From contig NZ_ABEA03000097.1 of assembly GCF_000171235.2 (NCBI RefSeq), forward strand, positions 1 through 53,885: DNA of 53,885 nucleotides, written 5' to 3'. A model generated the notes under the pieces. It saw only the letters and a program-made list of their open reading frames with translations, was not told the origin of the DNA and searched no databases. Numbering within the stretch: position 1 is the first letter of the stretch; the number at the start of each line of letters is the position of its first letter. This document shows positions 31,749 through 40,163 of this stretch, piece after piece. The stretch comes from Geminisphaera colitermitum TAV2 (lineage in GTDB: Bacteria > Verrucomicrobiota > Verrucomicrobiia > Opitutales > Opitutaceae). Made by a program: the position numbers and the translations under genes.

Positions 31749-33983
31749 ATGAGCGCCACTCACGCTTGGAAATTTTACCGCATCGGAGGCTTTGACCAAG
31801 TTGCCCTGGAAACAGCCGACGACCTCCTCAACCTCCATCAGCTTGACCAAAAGCTTTGGGTTGCACTGTCGTGCCCCGTCAAAGGACTCGAACTCGACGA
31901 AAAAACCCTCGCCCTGATCGACACCGACAAAGACGGGCGCATCCGCGTCCCCGAACTCCTCGCCGCCGTGCGCTGGGCCGCCTCGCTTCTCAAAGACCCC
32001 GCCGACCTCCTCAAAGGCGCGCCCAGCCTCCCCGTTGCCTCCATCAACACCGCCACACCCGAAGGCGAGCTCCTTGCCTCCTCGATTCGCCAGGTGCTCA
32101 AGCGCATTGGCAAAGACGCCAGCGCCGCCGACGCGACCATCACCGTCGCCGACGTCTCCGACACCACCAAGATTTTCTCCGCCAGCACGCTCAACGGCGA
32201 CGGCGTCATCCCCCCCTCCGCCTCCGCCGATCCCGCCGTTCAGGCCCTCATCAAAGAGATCATCTCCTGCGTCGGCAGCACGCCCGACCGCACCGGCGAG
32301 CCCGGACTCACCGGCCCCCGGATCGAACAATTTTTCAAAGACCTCGCCGACTACACCAACTGGGTTGAGCAGAGCGCTCACACTCATGTCGCCGTCCTCG
32401 GCGAAGCTACCAACGAAGCTGTTGCCGCGATCAAGGCCGTGCGCGCCAAGGTCAACGACTACTTTGCCCGATGCCGCCTCGCCGCCTTTGACGCCCGCTC
32501 CATTGCCGCGCTCAACCGCAACGCCGACGAATACCTCGCCATTGCCGCCGGAGACCTCGCCACCCCCAGCGTCGAAATCTCCAACCTCCCCCTCTCCCGT
32601 ATCGACGCCATCCGCCCCCTCCCCCTGCTCGAAGGCGTCAACCCCGCCTGGGCCGACGCCCTTGCCGCCCTCCATGCCAAGGCCGTGACCCCCGTTCTCG
32701 GCGCCTCCGTCGTGACCCTCACCGAAGCCGGCTGGAACGCACTCAACGCCCACCTCGCCCCCTACGAAACCTGGGCCGCGGGCAAGGCCGGCGCCAGCGT
32801 CGAAAAACTCGGCGTGGCCCGCGCCCGCGAGATCCTCGGCAGCAACGCCCGCGCCTCCATCGACGCCCTTCTTGCGCAGGACAAACTCCTCGAACCCGAG
32901 TTCAAGGCCATCAGCGACGTCGAACGCCTCGCCCGCCTCCACCGCGACCTCCGCGAACTCCTGCACAACTTCATCAACTTCCTCGACCTCTACTCCAACG
33001 ACCGCCATGCCACCTTCCAGGCCGGCGTCCTCTACCTCGACAGCCGTTCCACCGAACTATGCATTCAGGTGACCGGCCCCAGCCCCCTCGCCGCCACGAG
33101 CAAACTCTACCTCGCCTACTGCGACTGCAAACGCGCCGGCTGCGACCCGATCAAAATCGCCGCCGCCTTCACCCAAGGCGACAGCGACTACCTCTTCGTC
33201 GGACGCAACGGCATCTTTTACGACCGCAAGGGCCGCGACTGGGACGCCACCATCACGAGCATCGTGGACAACCCCGTCAGCATCCGGCAGGCCTTCTGGT
33301 CGCCTTACAAAAAAGTCGCCAAATTTGTGGAGGACCAAGTCGCCAAATTTGCCGCCGAGAAGGAAAAAGCCGCCGACGCCAGCCTCGTCACCGGCCTCAC
33401 CACCGTCACCACCGCACCCAAGCCCCCGGCCGCGCCCGCCGCCGCTCCCGCTGCCGCGCCCACCGCCTCGGCCTTCGACATCGCGCGCTTCGCCGGCATC
33501 TTCGCCGCCATCGGCCTTGCGATTGGCGCGATTGGCGGCGCTCTCGCCTCGCTCGGCAAAGGGTTCATGGCGATTGACCCTTGGTATTGGAAAATCGCCG
33601 CCGTCGCCGGCGCGCTGCTCGTCATCTCCGGCCCCTCCATGCTCATTGCCGGGCTCAAGCTCCGCCAGCGCACCATCGGCCCCCTGCTCGACGCCAACGG
33701 CTGGGCGGTCAACGGACGCGTGCACATCAACATTCCCTTCGGCACCAAGCTTACCGAACGCGCCATGCTCCCGCGCGGCTCCAAGCGCTGCCTCGACGAT
33801 CCCTATGCGGACAAAAATGCGCGCCGTCGCCGCCGCGTGATCTACGCGCTGTTGATCCTGTTGCTCGCCGCCTGGATCGCCGCCCACATCGACCATTCCC
33901 GCCGCGGCCACTACATCTGGCAGGGCGCTCCGCCGCCCGCCCCCGCCGCTCCCGCGCAGACCGTCACACCCACCGCACCCTAG
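31749..33983 (+). CDS. Large EF-hand protein with C-terminal membrane helices
   Basis: A 744-residue protein. One well-formed EF-hand loop lies at residues 58-69 ('DTDKDGRIRVPE'), so calcium binding is plausible. Long helical regions follow, then a domain with 'LYLDSRSTELCIQV' and 'YLAYCDCKRAGCDPIKIAAA' (about 430-475). After an Ala/Pro linker come membrane helices at about 575-600, 612-635 and 696-714. It is probably tethered to the inner membrane with most of its mass on one side. The sufT gene starts 16 bases downstream, so the two may be cotranscribed. No established function is known to me. Similar proteins seem to exist in related bacteria, but I cannot verify this. Confidence 0.65.
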   Translation: MSATHAWKFYRIGGFDQVALETADDLLNLHQLDQKLWVALSCPVKGLELDEKTLALIDTDKDGRIRVPELLAAVRWAASLLKDPADLLKGAPSLPVASINTATPEGELLASSIRQVLKRIGKDASAADATITVADVSDTTKIFSASTLNGDGVIPPSASADPAVQALIKEIISCVGSTPDRTGEPGLTGPRIEQFFKDLADYTNWVEQSAHTHVAVLGEATNEAVAAIKAVRAKVNDYFARCRLAAFDARSIAALNRNADEYLAIAAGDLATPSVEISNLPLSRIDAIRPLPLLEGVNPAWADALAALHAKAVTPVLGASVVTLTEAGWNALNAHLAPYETWAAGKAGASVEKLGVARAREILGSNARASIDALLAQDKLLEPEFKAISDVERLARLHRDLRELLHNFINFLDLYSNDRHATFQAGVLYLDSRSTELCIQVTGPSPLAATSKLYLAYCDCKRAGCDPIKIAAAFTQGDSDYLFVGRNGIFYDRKGRDWDATITSIVDNPVSIRQAFWSPYKKVAKFVEDQVAKFAAEKEKAADASLVTGLTTVTTAPKPPAAPAAAPAAAPTASAFDIARFAGIFAAIGLAIGAIGGALASLGKGFMAIDPWYWKIAAVAGALLVISGPSMLIAGLKLRQRTIGPLLDANGWAVNGRVHINIPFGTKLTERAMLPRGSKRCLDDPYADKNARRRRRVIYALLILLLAAWIAAHIDHSRRGHYIWQGAPPPAPAAPAQTVTPTAP

Positions 33984-33999
33984 CGCATCGGCCCCCCTT

Positions 34000-34557
34000 A
34001 TGAGCACCCGACTCCTCCAGGAAACACCCGCCACGGCCATTCCCGCCGGCGACCTCGTCACCCTCGCGCCCGGCACGAGTGTTGACATCGTGCAGACCCT
34101 CGGCGGCAACGTCACGGTCCGCACCGATCGCGGCCTCTATCGCATCGCCCGCGAACATGCCGCCGCCATCGCCGGCCTCGACCTCGCCCGGCTCGACGCC
34201 GACGCCGCCCCCAGCCCCGCTGCCGCCGACCCCGGAGCGTTCAGCGAGCAAGCCGTGTGGGACGCATTGAAGACCTGTTTCGATCCCGAGATTCCCGTCA
34301 ACATCGTGGACCTCGGCCTTATTTACGATCTAAGTATCGAAAAATCAACTACGGATGAGACGAAGCATGTCGTCGAGGTGAAAATGACCCTCACCGCTCC
34401 CGGTTGCGGCATGGGCCCGGTGATCGCCGAGGATGCGCGCCAGAAAATCGCCGCGCTGCCCGCCGTTGAGTCCGCCAAGGTTCACATCGTCTGGGACCCG
34501 ATTTGGACCCCGCAGATGATCTCCGAAGCCGGCCGCCAGAAGCTCGGGCTTGAATAG
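34000..34557 (+). CDS. sufT: SufT, Fe-S cluster assembly factor
   Basis: A 185-residue cytoplasmic protein of the SufT family, which helps iron-sulfur cluster maturation. A short N-terminal domain ('PAGDLVTLAPGTSVDIVQTL') is followed by a MIP18 domain (about 84-180) with 'CFDPEIPVNIVDLGLIYDL', the 'TAPGCGMGP' loop and 'VHIVWDPIWTPQMIS'. Family length is about 180, so this looks complete. It is the only Fe-S assembly gene in the window. It follows the EF-hand gene closely. Its stop precedes a 19-base C run and the convergent yicC gene. Confidence 0.9.
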   Translation: MSTRLLQETPATAIPAGDLVTLAPGTSVDIVQTLGGNVTVRTDRGLYRIAREHAAAIAGLDLARLDADAAPSPAAADPGAFSEQAVWDALKTCFDPEIPVNIVDLGLIYDLSIEKSTTDETKHVVEVKMTLTAPGCGMGPVIAEDARQKIAALPAVESAKVHIVWDPIWTPQMISEAGRQKLGLE

Positions 34558-34572
34558 CGCCCCGGCGGCCCT

Positions 34573-34591
34573 CCCCCCCCCCCCCCCCCCC
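34573..34591. repeat. 19-base C run between convergent sufT and yicC
   Basis: An uninterrupted run of C in the 42-base gap between two convergent stops. It is intergenic, which shows that these runs are not confined to proline or glycine codons. Confidence 0.85.
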
Positions 34592-34599
34592 GGTCGGCT

Positions 34600-35481
34600 T
34601 CACTCAACGTTGGCGATCTGTTCGCGGATGCGTTCGAGTTCGTTTTTCAACTCGATCACATTGCGGGCGATGTCGAGGTCGTTGGCCTTGCTGCCGATCG
34701 TGTGTACCTCGCGTCCGATCTCCTGCAAAATGAACTCCGCCTTGCGCCCGATCTCGCCCTTGCCGCTGATCAAAGTCCGAAACTGCCCGAGGTGACTGCC
34801 CAGACGCGTCAGTTCCTCCGTGATGTCGCAGCGGTCGGCGAAAAGCGCGACCTCCTTGAGCACGCGCTCGTCGTTCACATCGAGATCCAGCCCCGCATCG
34901 CGCAACCGCTTCAACAACGCCTCGCGGAACCCCGCTGTCACCAGCGGCGCGCGCGCCGCCACCGCCGCCACATGACGCGACAGCGTTTCCAGCCGCGCCA
35001 GAAAATCCGCCAGCAACGCCTCACCCTCCTTCGCGCGCATGACGGCGAAAGCCTGTAGTGCCTCTCTCACTACGCGCATCACGGTTTCGCGTGCCGTATC
35101 CACATCGGGAGCACGGCTCGACTGCCGGTGCGCGCTCGCCACCTGCCAGAGCAACTCGGCGGTCGGGTGCAGCACGAGACCACGCTGGTCGGCGAGCGCG
35201 GCCAGATGATCGAGCGCGCGCCCCACCGCGGCATCATCCCAAACGATCTCGTTCGCCCCGCCCGCCCCGCCGGTTCCGGTAAGCTCGACCGCCACGTGAA
35301 CCTTGCCACGAGCGGCAACTTGGCGCACCTGGTCGGCGATGTCCGATTCGAGCGCATCCCACTCCGACGGGAGCTTTTGGGTGAGATCGAGCGTCTTGCG
35401 ATTCACCGAACTCACTTGGACGGTAAGCGAATAATTGCCGAGGGCGGCGGTGGCGCGGCCGAAGCCTGTCATACTTCTCAT
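34600..35481 (-). CDS. yicC: YicC-family endoribonuclease
   Basis: A 293-residue protein of the YicC/YloC family, the usual size. These proteins act as oligomeric RNA endonucleases that affect small-RNA decay. Motifs: the N-terminal 'MRSMTGFGRA' typical of the family, 'VQVSSVNRKTLDL', 'RGKVHVAVELTG', and the conserved C-terminal block 'EVALFADRCDITEELTRLGS' with 'GRKAEFILQEIGREVHTIGS'. The ATG at 35481 was preferred because MRSMTGFGR begins the known proteins. It overlaps no gene and is convergent with sufT. Confidence 0.92.
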   Translation of the reverse strand: MRSMTGFGRATAALGNYSLTVQVSSVNRKTLDLTQKLPSEWDALESDIADQVRQVAARGKVHVAVELTGTGGAGGANEIVWDDAAVGRALDHLAALADQRGLVLHPTAELLWQVASAHRQSSRAPDVDTARETVMRVVREALQAFAVMRAKEGEALLADFLARLETLSRHVAAVAARAPLVTAGFREALLKRLRDAGLDLDVNDERVLKEVALFADRCDITEELTRLGSHLGQFRTLISGKGEIGRKAEFILQEIGREVHTIGSKANDLDIARNVIELKNELERIREQIANVE

Positions 35482-35491
35482 AAATGAGAAG

Positions 35492-36073
35492 AAATCCCAA
35501 ACGGCTTCGCCGTTAAATCCCAAAAGGATCAAAAAAACGAAGGGGGCAAATCATCAAGGACAACTCATTTTGGGATTTGTCCATTTTCTCCCCTTTGGGA
35601 TTTTCCCTCTTTGGGATTCAGCCCCCCAACTTGCGAATGATGGTGGAGTAAATGGAAACGAGTTGGAGCGCCTCGTCATGCAGTTGTGTCCTGCATTCTT
35701 GCAGACCGGCATGGCTTCCAACCTCCAGCAACGACAGCCACAGCCTGCTTTCCTTGGCTTCCTTCCGGCATATCTTGAATTTCATGAGTTGGTCTTTTTC
35801 GCCCAACGGCTCGTCTGCTTCGATTTGATTGGCGGCCACTGAACCCGACGAACGAACCAGTTGTTTGGCATCCTCAATATTGCATAAGGTTCGTGGTAGT
35901 TGTCGGATCAGTTCCCGAGTCTTTCGGGCAAACGCTTCCGTGCGCTCAGGCAAGTCTCCCTTTCTCATCATAGCCTTGATTCCCCCTTTTGAAATTCGCC
36001 CATTTTTTCCCCTTCAGAATTTTTGAAATTTGTCCATTTTTGATCTTTTGGGATTTTGCCCCGTTTGGGATTT
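35492..36073. mobile_element. Inverted-repeat cassette carrying an S23 gene
   Basis: Left side carries 'aaatcccaaacgg' (35492-35504) and 'aaatcccaaaaggatcaaaa' (35515-35534). The right side carries their complements, 'tttttgatcttttgggattt' (36037-36056) and 'ccgtttgggattt' (36061-36073). The 582-base unit encloses one gene, a four-helix protein, plus extra copies of 'tttgggatt' and 'tttgtccattt'. Its right edge touches the trpB hairpin. The arrangement suggests a small mobile or amplifying unit. No transposase is present. Confidence 0.6.
35618..35971 (-). CDS. Four-helix-bundle protein (S23 / IVS family)
   Basis: A 117-residue all-helical protein of the family first found in 23S rRNA intervening sequences: 'AFARKTRELIRQLPRTL', 'QLVRSSGSVAANQIEADEPL', 'FKICRKEAKESRLWLSLLE' and 'ECRTQLHDEALQLVSIYSTI'. 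Structures of the family show a pentamer of four-helix bundles; the biochemical role is unknown. It stands alone between yicC and trpB rather than inside rRNA, and inverted repeats surround it. Stand-alone copies in other genomes often sit in repeat-rich places, which would fit a mobile cassette. Confidence 0.85.
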   Translation of the reverse strand: MMRKGDLPERTEAFARKTRELIRQLPRTLCNIEDAKQLVRSSGSVAANQIEADEPLGEKDQLMKFKICRKEAKESRLWLSLLEVGSHAGLQECRTQLHDEALQLVSIYSTIIRKLGG

Positions 36074-36114
36074 AAGCTGCTCGGGGCTCAGTGCAACTGA
36101 GCCCCGAGCAGCTT
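36074..36114 (-). terminator. 19-bp hairpin overlapping the trpB stop codon
   Basis: Arms at 36074-36092 and 36096-36114 pair perfectly with a three-base loop. The trpB stop codon (36088-36090) lies inside the hairpin, so the last codons form one arm. No T run follows on the minus strand, so it is either an RNA 3'-end stabiliser or a non-canonical terminator. Confidence 0.65.
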
Positions 36115-37356
36115 TGCAGCTTGCTGCACGTCCTTGTCGCCGCGTCCGCTCAAGTTCACCAAGACGATCTTGTCCTTGCCCAAAGCCTTGGCGCGCTTGA
36201 TGCCTTCGCAGAGCGCGTGCGTGGATTCCAGCGCGGGGATGATGCCCTCGATCCGCGACACCAGTTGGAACGTCTCCAACACCTCATCATCGCAAGCGTA
36301 GGTAAAATGGACGCGGCCGAGTTCGCGGTAGTAAGCGTGTTCGGGACCGACGGCGGCGTAGTCGAGCCCCGCGCTGACCGAGTGCGTCGGGTCGATCTGG
36401 CCGTCCGCATTTTGCAGAATGAAAGTCTTGCACCCCTGCAACACGCCGAGTTTGCCGCCCTCGAAGCGCGCCGCGTGTTCGCCGGGACGAATGCCACGCC
36501 CGCCCGCCTCCACACCGATCAGACGCACGCCCTCAAACGGCAAAAATTCAAAAAACACACCAATCGCATTGGACCCCCCCCCCACGCACGCCACGATCTC
36601 GTCGGGCAACCGCCCCTCGCGCGCCAGAATCTGCTCGCGCGCTTCGCGTCCGATCACGCTCTGAAATTCACGCACCATTTTTGGATACGGCTTCGGTCCG
36701 TAAGCCGTGCCGAGAATGTAGTGCGTGCTGCGCACATTCGTAACCCAGTCGCGCATGGCCTCGTTGACGGCATCCTTGAGGGTTTTTTGCCCCGCCTCCA
36801 CGCCGCGCACCTCCGCGCCCATGAGACGCATCCGAAACACATTGAGCGCCTGCCGTTCCATGTCCACCGCGCCCATGTACACGACGCATTCGAGGCCAAA
36901 CTTCGCGCACGCCGCCGCCGTGGCCACGCCATGCTGTCCCGCGCCCGTCTCGGCGATGATGCGCTTCTTGCCCATGCGCCGCGCGAGGATCGCCTGGCCG
37001 ATGGCATTGTTAATCTTGTGCGCGCCGGTGTGCAGCAAGTCCTCGCGTTTGAAATAGATTTTCGCGCCGCCGCAGTGCTCCGTCAGCCGCTTCGCAAAAT
37101 AAAGCTCCGTGGGCCGCCCCGCGAACTCCTTCAAATGCCCGCGCAACTCGTCGATAAACTCCGGGTCCTGACGGGCGGCCTCGTAGGCATCGCCCAACTC
37201 CTTGAGCGCGGTGACGAGCGTTTCGGGAACGTAGGAGCCGCCGAACTCTCCAAAATGCCCGCGCGCATCGGGCAGCGCATCGCGCGACGAAACGGACGCT
37301 GCACAGGAAGCGGAGGAAGCAGAGGCGGTCGAAGCCGCGGCGAAAGAAGAGGCCAT
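36088..37356 (-). CDS. trpB: Tryptophan synthase beta chain
   Basis: A 422-residue PLP enzyme joining indole and serine to make tryptophan. The Schiff-base lysine is Lys114 in '[12 protein letters not shown]'. The substrate loop '[13 protein letters not shown]', the phosphate-binding '[10 protein letters not shown]' (about 256-265) and '[19 protein letters not shown]' are all intact. The first 25 or so residues are an Ala/Ser-rich extension absent from most TrpB, so a later start is possible. The three glycines of the PLP loop are coded GGG-GGG-GGG, giving a 10-base C run on the plus strand (36574-36583). trpA is not adjacent in the window. Confidence 0.95.
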   Translation of the reverse strand: MASSFAAASTASASSASCAASVSSRDALPDARGHFGEFGGSYVPETLVTALKELGDAYEAARQDPEFIDELRGHLKEFAGRPTELYFAKRLTEHCGGAKIYFKREDLLHTGAHKINNAIGQAILARRMGKKRIIAETGAGQHGVATAAACAKFGLECVVYMGAVDMERQALNVFRMRLMGAEVRGVEAGQKTLKDAVNEAMRDWVTNVRSTHYILGTAYGPKPYPKMVREFQSVIGREAREQILAREGRLPDEIVACVGGGSNAIGVFFEFLPFEGVRLIGVEAGGRGIRPGEHAARFEGGKLGVLQGCKTFILQNADGQIDPTHSVSAGLDYAAVGPEHAYYRELGRVHFTYACDDEVLETFQLVSRIEGIIPALESTHALCEGIKRAKALGKDKIVLVNLSGRGDKDVQQAAKLLGAQLH

Positions 37357-37412
37357 GTCCGCCAGCCAAGCACCTCCGCGCCGCTGCTGGCAAACGGGAT
37401 TTACGAGACACC

Positions 37413-37536
37413 GGAGGGCGGGTCTCCTGACCCGCCGACGAGGCTCGCGTCAGCGAGCCTCGCCCATCCGTCGTCCATCCGGAATGCGCGTCTGCGCCGC
37501 GTCTGGCCGAATCAGGAGCCTCCCCCCCCCCCCCCC
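37413..37536. repeat. Inverted repeat plus C run before the ClpP-like gene
   Basis: 'gggcgggtctcctgacccgc' (37416-37435) is followed by the hairpin 'aggctcgcgtcagcgagcct' (37441-37460). It is the same family as 13350-13456 but lacks the closing right arm. A 15-base C run (37522-37536) follows. The region 37357-37645 also must contain the divergent promoters for trpB and the protease-like gene. Confidence 0.75.
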
Positions 37537-37645
37537 TCCCACTCCGTCCGTCCAGATTCAACACCCAGCCGTTGACTCCCCATGCCCCTCGCGCCGATGT
37601 TTCCCACCTTCGTATCGCAACCCGTACACCCGAACACACGCACAC

Positions 37646-39082
37646 ATGACGACATCCCGCTTCCGCCGCCTCGCCTGCCTGGTCCGCGTTTTGATGATGT
37701 TACCGATCCTTGCCGGCCTTGGCATTTTTTCTCTCTCCGCCCAGTCCGAAGACCCCGCCGCCGCGCCAACCGACTCCACCAGCGCAACCGAAACCACGCC
37801 CGAAAAGTCCGACCCGCTCGCCGACCTCAAAGCCGAGAAAGAACGCCTCGCCCTCGAAAACAGCCTCGCCGAGGAGAAACTCAAAGCCCGGCTCTCCGAT
37901 CTCACGCAGGAAAAGAGCCGCCTCACCGCCGAGATCGCCCTTGAACAAGAACGCGCGCGCAAAGCCGCCCTCGCGCAGCAGGCCGAGATCGACCGTCTCA
38001 GGCAGGCCACCGACCTCCTCAACCAGCGCCTCGCCTCCGCCCAGGCCGAACGCGCCGCCGCCACCGCCGCCGAACTCGCCGAACTCCGCCAAAAAACCGA
38101 ACTCCTCCAGGCCCAAAACCAACTCGCCGCCGCCAACGACGAAAAACGCCTTCAGACCATCAAAGTCTCCACGCAGGAAAACCAACTCCAACTCCAGGAA
38201 ACCCAGCTCAAGCTCCAAGGCATGCAAGCCGAGCGCGGCCTCCTCGACTTTGAAATCGCCAAACTCACCAGCGAACTCGACCTCCGTGACAAACGCGACC
38301 GCCTCCGCAACCTCGTCAAACGCGACATCGTTTACACCAAAACCCCCTTTCAGGACGGCGTCCTCACCATCAGCGACCGCCGCATCCCCCTCAACGGCCC
38401 CATCAGCATGCGCACCGCCGACCGCATCCAGGAGCGCATAGATTATTTCAACAACCAGAACACCGAATACCCCATCTTCATCGTCATCGACGCCTCGCCC
38501 GGCGGCTCCGTCATGGCCGGCTACAAAATCCTCAAAGCCATGGAAGGCAGCGCCGCCCCCGTTTACACCGTCGTCAAATCCTTCGCCGCCAGCATGGCCG
38601 CCGGCATCACGACCCTCTCCAAACAATCCTACGCCTACCCCAACGCCATCCTCCTCCATCACCAGATTTGGACCTCTTCCGGTGGCAACCTCACCGAGCA
38701 ACGCGAAGGCGTGCGCGAACTCGAAGAATGGTGGCGCCGCCTCGCCGCCCCCATCGCTGCCAAAATGGGCATCGGCCTCGAAGACTTCATCAAGCAGATG
38801 TACGCCAACCGCAGCACCGGCGACTGGATCGCCTTCGGCGACAAAGCCCGCGACCTCAAGTGGGTGGACCACATCGTGACCACCATCCGCGAAGAATCCT
38901 ACGATCGTAACCCCGACGCCGTGCCTACCGCTTCCACCGCCCGCTATGCCAGCACCACGCCCGACCTTGGCGAGGAACAGGTGGACCCCACCGGACGCTC
39001 TTACCAGATGCTTCCGCGCCTCAATCCGCTCGATCGTTACTACCTCTACAATCCCGACGGCTACTACCGCCAGTCCCGCTGA
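37646..39082 (+). CDS. Exported ClpP/SppA-fold serine protease-like protein
   Basis: A 478-residue protein. Signal peptide (about 1-34, 'LAGLGIFSLSAQ'), a long coiled coil (about 55-215; 'ELAELRQKTELLQAQNQLAA'), then a ClpP-type domain. That domain has 'IFIVIDASPGGSVMAGYKIL' (oxyanion loop), 'VKSFAASMAAGITTL' with the probable nucleophile Ser near 316, and 'AILLHHQIW' with the probable His near 337. It is therefore a periplasmic relative of ClpP/SppA rather than a cytoplasmic Clp subunit. No AAA+ partner is nearby. The coiled coil could organise oligomers or recruit substrates. The activity is inferred from motifs. Confidence 0.78.
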   Translation: MTTSRFRRLACLVRVLMMLPILAGLGIFSLSAQSEDPAAAPTDSTSATETTPEKSDPLADLKAEKERLALENSLAEEKLKARLSDLTQEKSRLTAEIALEQERARKAALAQQAEIDRLRQATDLLNQRLASAQAERAAATAAELAELRQKTELLQAQNQLAAANDEKRLQTIKVSTQENQLQLQETQLKLQGMQAERGLLDFEIAKLTSELDLRDKRDRLRNLVKRDIVYTKTPFQDGVLTISDRRIPLNGPISMRTADRIQERIDYFNNQNTEYPIFIVIDASPGGSVMAGYKILKAMEGSAAPVYTVVKSFAASMAAGITTLSKQSYAYPNAILLHHQIWTSSGGNLTEQREGVRELEEWWRRLAAPIAAKMGIGLEDFIKQMYANRSTGDWIAFGDKARDLKWVDHIVTTIREESYDRNPDAVPTASTARYASTTPDLGEEQVDPTGRSYQMLPRLNPLDRYYLYNPDGYYRQSR

Positions 39083-39109
39083 ACCGCTCCTCCCCCCCCC
39101 CCCGCCTCC

Positions 39110-39337
39110 ATGTCCGCGTCGCGTCCATTCGTATCCAAAGATCCATTGCACGGGCTCACGCTCGAAACCATCGTCACCCGCCTCGTCGAACACTTTGGCT
39201 GGCGGGAACTCGGACGCCGTATCGACATCCGCTGCTTCAATTACGACCCCAGCGTGAAATCCAGCCTCCAGTTCCTCCGCCGCACCCCGTGGGCGCGCCA
39301 AAAAGTCGAAGAACTCTACGTGCGCGAACTCGTCTGA
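39110..39337 (+). CDS. VF530-family DNA-binding protein (DUF2132)
   Basis: A 75-residue protein with the family core '[20 protein letters not shown]', '[20 protein letters not shown]' and '[19 protein letters not shown]'. VF530 proteins are small helical proteins annotated as DNA-binding on structural grounds; their cellular role is not established. It starts 27 bases after the protease-like gene, with a 12-base C run (39092-39103) between them, so the two are probably cotranscribed. Confidence 0.85.
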   Translation: MSASRPFVSKDPLHGLTLETIVTRLVEHFGWRELGRRIDIRCFNYDPSVKSSLQFLRRTPWARQKVEELYVRELV

Positions 39338-39359
39338 TACCAGTTCCCGCTCAACGAGA

Positions 39360-39485
39360 AACTCACGCGGAGACGCGGGGGCGCGGAGAAAACCATTTTG
39401 AACAGAAGGAAACAGAGAGAACGGGTTTCCTTCTGTAAGACTCATCTGTTTTTTTCTCCGCGCCCCCGCGTCTCCGCGTGAGATA
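39360..39485. repeat. Nested palindromic dispersed repeat
   Basis: 'ctcacgcggagacgcggggg' with its complement 'cccccgcgtctccgcgtgag' forms the outer stem. An inner pair 'acagaaggaaac'/'gtttccttctgt' lies in between. It is a further copy of the 'cagagacgcagag' family, here with 'ggg' in place of 'aga' at one position. Confidence 0.8.
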
Positions 39486-39544
39486 TCTCTGAATGAGAAA
39501 TGGTAAACTCCCCTTCCTCCCGCCTCGCCTCCTCCAAGAAAACC

Positions 39545-39579
39545 AAAAAAAAAGACGCCCGGCGGTGAGGCCGGGCGTC
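39545..39579 (-). terminator. Strong minus-strand intrinsic terminator with no evident gene
   Basis: Read on the minus strand, 'gacgcccggc' and 'gccgggcgtc' form a 10-bp GC stem with a six-base loop, followed by nine T (plus-strand A9 at 39545-39553). A second hairpin with 'aacgccga' arms lies just upstream (39582-39612). No convincing minus-strand gene precedes it until 42493, so an unannotated short transcript may end here. A 16-codon minus-strand frame at 39681-39731 is the only tiny candidate. I see no other gene in 39338-39796. Confidence 0.7.
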
Positions 39580-39796
39580 ATAACGCCGAGGAGCTAAGCT
39601 CAACTTCGGCGTTTGTGGCGGGAGGACCTTTGAAAAAGGAGAGCACCTCCCCCCTCCGCAAGCTTTTTTTAAGAGATTTTTCAGGAAAGGCATTTGGCGG
39701 TTCGGACAAAAAGTTCCGAGCTTGCCTTCATGGGACGCTTTTCCCTGCTTCTCATCTCGTTTTCATCCACACGGATTTTCCACCTCATCCAATACC

Positions 39797-39985
39797 ATGC
39801 AAAACCCGTCATCCGACTGCATTCCTCCCACGCACATGGCCATCATTGCCGCCGTCGTTTCCGCCACCATGGGACGGCAATCGCGCGTCTTCTCCGTGAC
39901 CCCGGCCCACGACAAAGTGGAAGCCACCCGACAGTGGGCCGCGGAAGGCCGCCGGGACATCTTCGCCTCCCGCCGCGTGCGCTGA
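39797..39985 (+). CDS. Small protein, sodium-pump gamma/delta-like tail
   Basis: A 62-residue protein starting MQNPSSDCIPPTHMAIIAAV. The hydrophobic 'MAIIAAVVSATMG', followed by a hydrophilic tail ending 'WAAEGRRDIFASRRVR', resembles small proteins annotated near acyl/oxaloacetate decarboxylase sodium pumps. I know that pattern only from memory. No decarboxylase is nearby. It lies 178 bases before the MsbA-like gene. The start is uncertain because an in-frame ATG exists at 39722. Confidence 0.45.
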   Translation: MQNPSSDCIPPTHMAIIAAVVSATMGRQSRVFSVTPAHDKVEATRQWAAEGRRDIFASRRVR

Positions 39986-40163
39986 CCTCGGCGCGCGCCA
40001 TCAACCCCTTGGTTGCCCCCTTTCCCCGCCCCCTCCTCAGCCTCGCTCGCTTCGCCCCGCCCCTCGATCCGCCCCAAAAACACGCGATGGCGGAGCTTTC
40101 TTGCTCGCCCATCGCAACGAGGTGGCAAAGCTCGCCGCCCTCTTTTCGCATCCTCGCTACACA

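Noticed and set aside
31674-33008. 444-residue antisense frame across the EF-hand gene
   Set aside because: Same kind of shadow; runs of Gly/Val/Glu and no homology.
37700-39445. 581-residue antisense frame across the ClpP-like gene
   Set aside because: Glu/Gly/Phe-rich shadow without motifs; the sense gene has a signal peptide and catalytic residues.
39442-39693. 83-residue minus-strand frame over the repeat and terminator
   Set aside because: It runs straight through the terminator hairpin and the palindromic repeat, so it is unlikely to be a gene.
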